Source: JAAGZL01 sp964628835
GTDB taxonomy: Bacteria > Pseudomonadota > Gammaproteobacteria > Chromatiales > Chromatiaceae
Direction of reading: 5' to 3'
Assembly: GCA_964628835.1 (NCBI GenBank)
Contig: CAZVME010000006.1
Coordinates: 7,115 to 71,114, forward strand
DNA length: 64,000 bases
This document shows, in pieces, positions 63,052 through 64,000 of the stretch. A program made the translations under genes and the position numbers. Each line of letters begins with the position of its first letter. Within the stretch, counting starts at the first letter, position 1. Below the pieces are notes generated by a model that made no database searches, had not been told where the DNA came from, and saw nothing but the letters and a program-made list of their open reading frames with translations.

Positions 63052-64000
63052 ATGCCAACAGTTAATAAATTGATTGTTACCCTAGCGGTGTTGGGTGGCT
63101 TACAATTCTCCCAGGTAAATGCTGCAGAGCAGGATGAAGGGATATTTGCGAAAATAGTTACTAGTAAGGGAACTGTCACTGCTCGTCTCTACTATAGACA
63201 GGCACCAATTACAGTAATGAATTTTATTGGTCTGTCTGATGGCACCCAGAAATGGCAGGACTCGACAGGTAAGGAAAGCAGTACCCCGCTCTACCAGAAT
63301 TTAAAATTCCATAGAACCAGAGAATTTATGGTTCAGACAGGTGATCCAACCGGTATTGGCAAGGGTGGTCCTGGTTATGTCATCCCAGATGAGATCCACC
63401 CTGATCTCAGTCACTCTAAGGCCGGCATCCTGTCCATGGCAAATCGTGGGCCTAATACGAATGGTAGTCAGTTCTTTATTACCACCAAGCCGACAAAATG
63501 GCTGGACGGAAGATATACCATGTTTGGTGAAGTGATATCAGGCATGGATGTGGTTAATCAGATTGCAGTCGATGACCGCATGGATAGCATATCCATTAAG
63601 CGCATAGGTGAAGAGGCAGTTGCATTTGATATAACCCAAGCGCATAAGTATTCAAACGAGGTGGTCGAGCGTCGACGAGAACTGAACAAGAAATTGCTTC
63701 CAAAAAGTGTCGGAGAGTTGGACCCGGTGCGAGTTCCGCAGAAGGGTCAGAAGCCTGATAAGTCCGGTGTGTTTGATTTTATCGTGATTGGGCATACCGA
63801 CATGCCAAATGCTGAACGATTAGGTATCGACTTCTATTACACCCATAAAGGCGCAATGAGAATAGCAAAAGAGTTGGTTAGCATTGCCCGTTCCAAGGGG
63901 GTGGATTTTAATGACCTTAAGAAGTATTCAGACTTGGACCGGAAATCGGAACCACGCAAGGTGGACGATTCACCAGGTATGCCCGCGCAATTGAAGGGTA
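63052..64000 (+). CDS. Exported cyclophilin-type peptidyl-prolyl isomerase with parvulin-like tail (3' end outside window)
   Basis: Open from the ATG at 63052 to the right edge (316 codons). Signal peptide (residues 1-25), then a cyclophilin domain: MNFIGLSDG, FHRTREFMVQTGDPTGIGKG, GILSMANRGPNTNGSQFFI and WLDGRYTMFGEV, containing the catalytic Arg (FHRT). Past residue 205 a basic linker leads to FDFIVIGHTD...AKELVSIARSKGVDFNDLKK, which resembles the PpiC/parvulin pattern. It would fold proteins in the periplasm, perhaps the neighbouring multiheme cytochrome. The parvulin call is tentative. Confidence 0.8.
   Translation, partial: MPTVNKLIVTLAVLGGLQFSQVNAAEQDEGIFAKIVTSKGTVTARLYYRQAPITVMNFIGLSDGTQKWQDSTGKESSTPLYQNLKFHRTREFMVQTGDPTGIGKGGPGYVIPDEIHPDLSHSKAGILSMANRGPNTNGSQFFITTKPTKWLDGRYTMFGEVISGMDVVNQIAVDDRMDSISIKRIGEEAVAFDITQAHKYSNEVVERRRELNKKLLPKSVGELDPVRVPQKGQKPDKSGVFDFIVIGHTDMPNAERLGIDFYYTHKGAMRIAKELVSIARSKGVDFNDLKKYSDLDRKSEPRKVDDSPGMPAQLKG

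Overview
The window is chromosomal DNA from a gammaproteobacterium that looks like a sulfur-oxidising denitrifier. The evidence is a TsdA-type thiosulfate dehydrogenase with a TtrSR-like two-component system, a DsrE/TusA sulfur-trafficking operon, a complete periplasmic nitrate reductase operon in E. coli order (napFDAGHBC), and a cytochrome cd1 nitrite reductase (nirS) with the heme d1 genes nirCFDLGHJN. Housekeeping genes (valS, mfd, nfo, moaA, ldtD/ycbK-like pair) have gammaproteobacterial character. A relative of Sedimenticola or Thiodiazotropha is plausible, but that placement is inference.

Layout. 1-1.24 kb: end of a P5C dehydrogenase gene, a tfoX remnant and a HugZ-like gene. 1.4-5.0 kb: ttrSR-like genes divergent from tsdA. 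5.3-7.4 kb: a small inverted-repeat element, an intact IS256-family insertion with a 9-bp target duplication, and a REP-like repeat. 7.5-9.55 kb: a dsrE-tusA-dsrE operon next to a tetR gene, with two matching operator palindromes. 9.7-13.8 kb: a glycosyltransferase and a probable copper/metal-linked operon (DUF411, DUF4399, two c-type cytochromes, an HMA-like protein, a Cys-rich exported protein). 13.9-22.6 kb: MEKHLA protein, nfo, DUF882 peptidase, L,D-transpeptidase, valS and a coiled-coil membrane protein. 22.8-23.1 kb: a 313-bp MITE flanked by TA. 23.2-26.5 kb: a TVP38/flavin-disulfide-reductase fusion, a SLOG-like protein and a lipoprotein.

26.6-32.6 kb is a string of small AT-rich genes, all on the minus strand, separated by attC-like sites whose outer cores often overlap the stop codons. 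No integron integrase is seen, so this looks like a cassette array without an integrase (CALIN). Its cassettes include a class III nucleotidyl-cyclase-like protein and a PD-(D/E)xK nuclease-like protein, and at least one broken gene. 33.0-37.4 kb: csiV-like gene and mfd.

37.6-64 kb is the nitrogen-oxide respiration block: narXL-like regulators, napFDAGHBC behind an FNR box and NarL-like heptamers, moaA (molybdenum cofactor), a tri-heme exported cytochrome, a CZB-domain protein, then on the minus strand nirS, a NirT-like protein fused to an ethylbenzene-dehydrogenase-type heme domain, and the nirC-F-D-L-G-H-J-N operon ending in a thermonuclease-like gene. Divergent from nirS is an octaheme hydroxylamine-oxidoreductase-like gene preceded by a good 7-2-7 NarL site and followed by an exported cyclophilin with a parvulin-like tail that runs off the window. 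Together these would reduce nitrate to nitrite in the periplasm, reduce nitrite to NO, and possibly convert another nitrogen intermediate with the octaheme enzyme, under oxygen and nitrate control.
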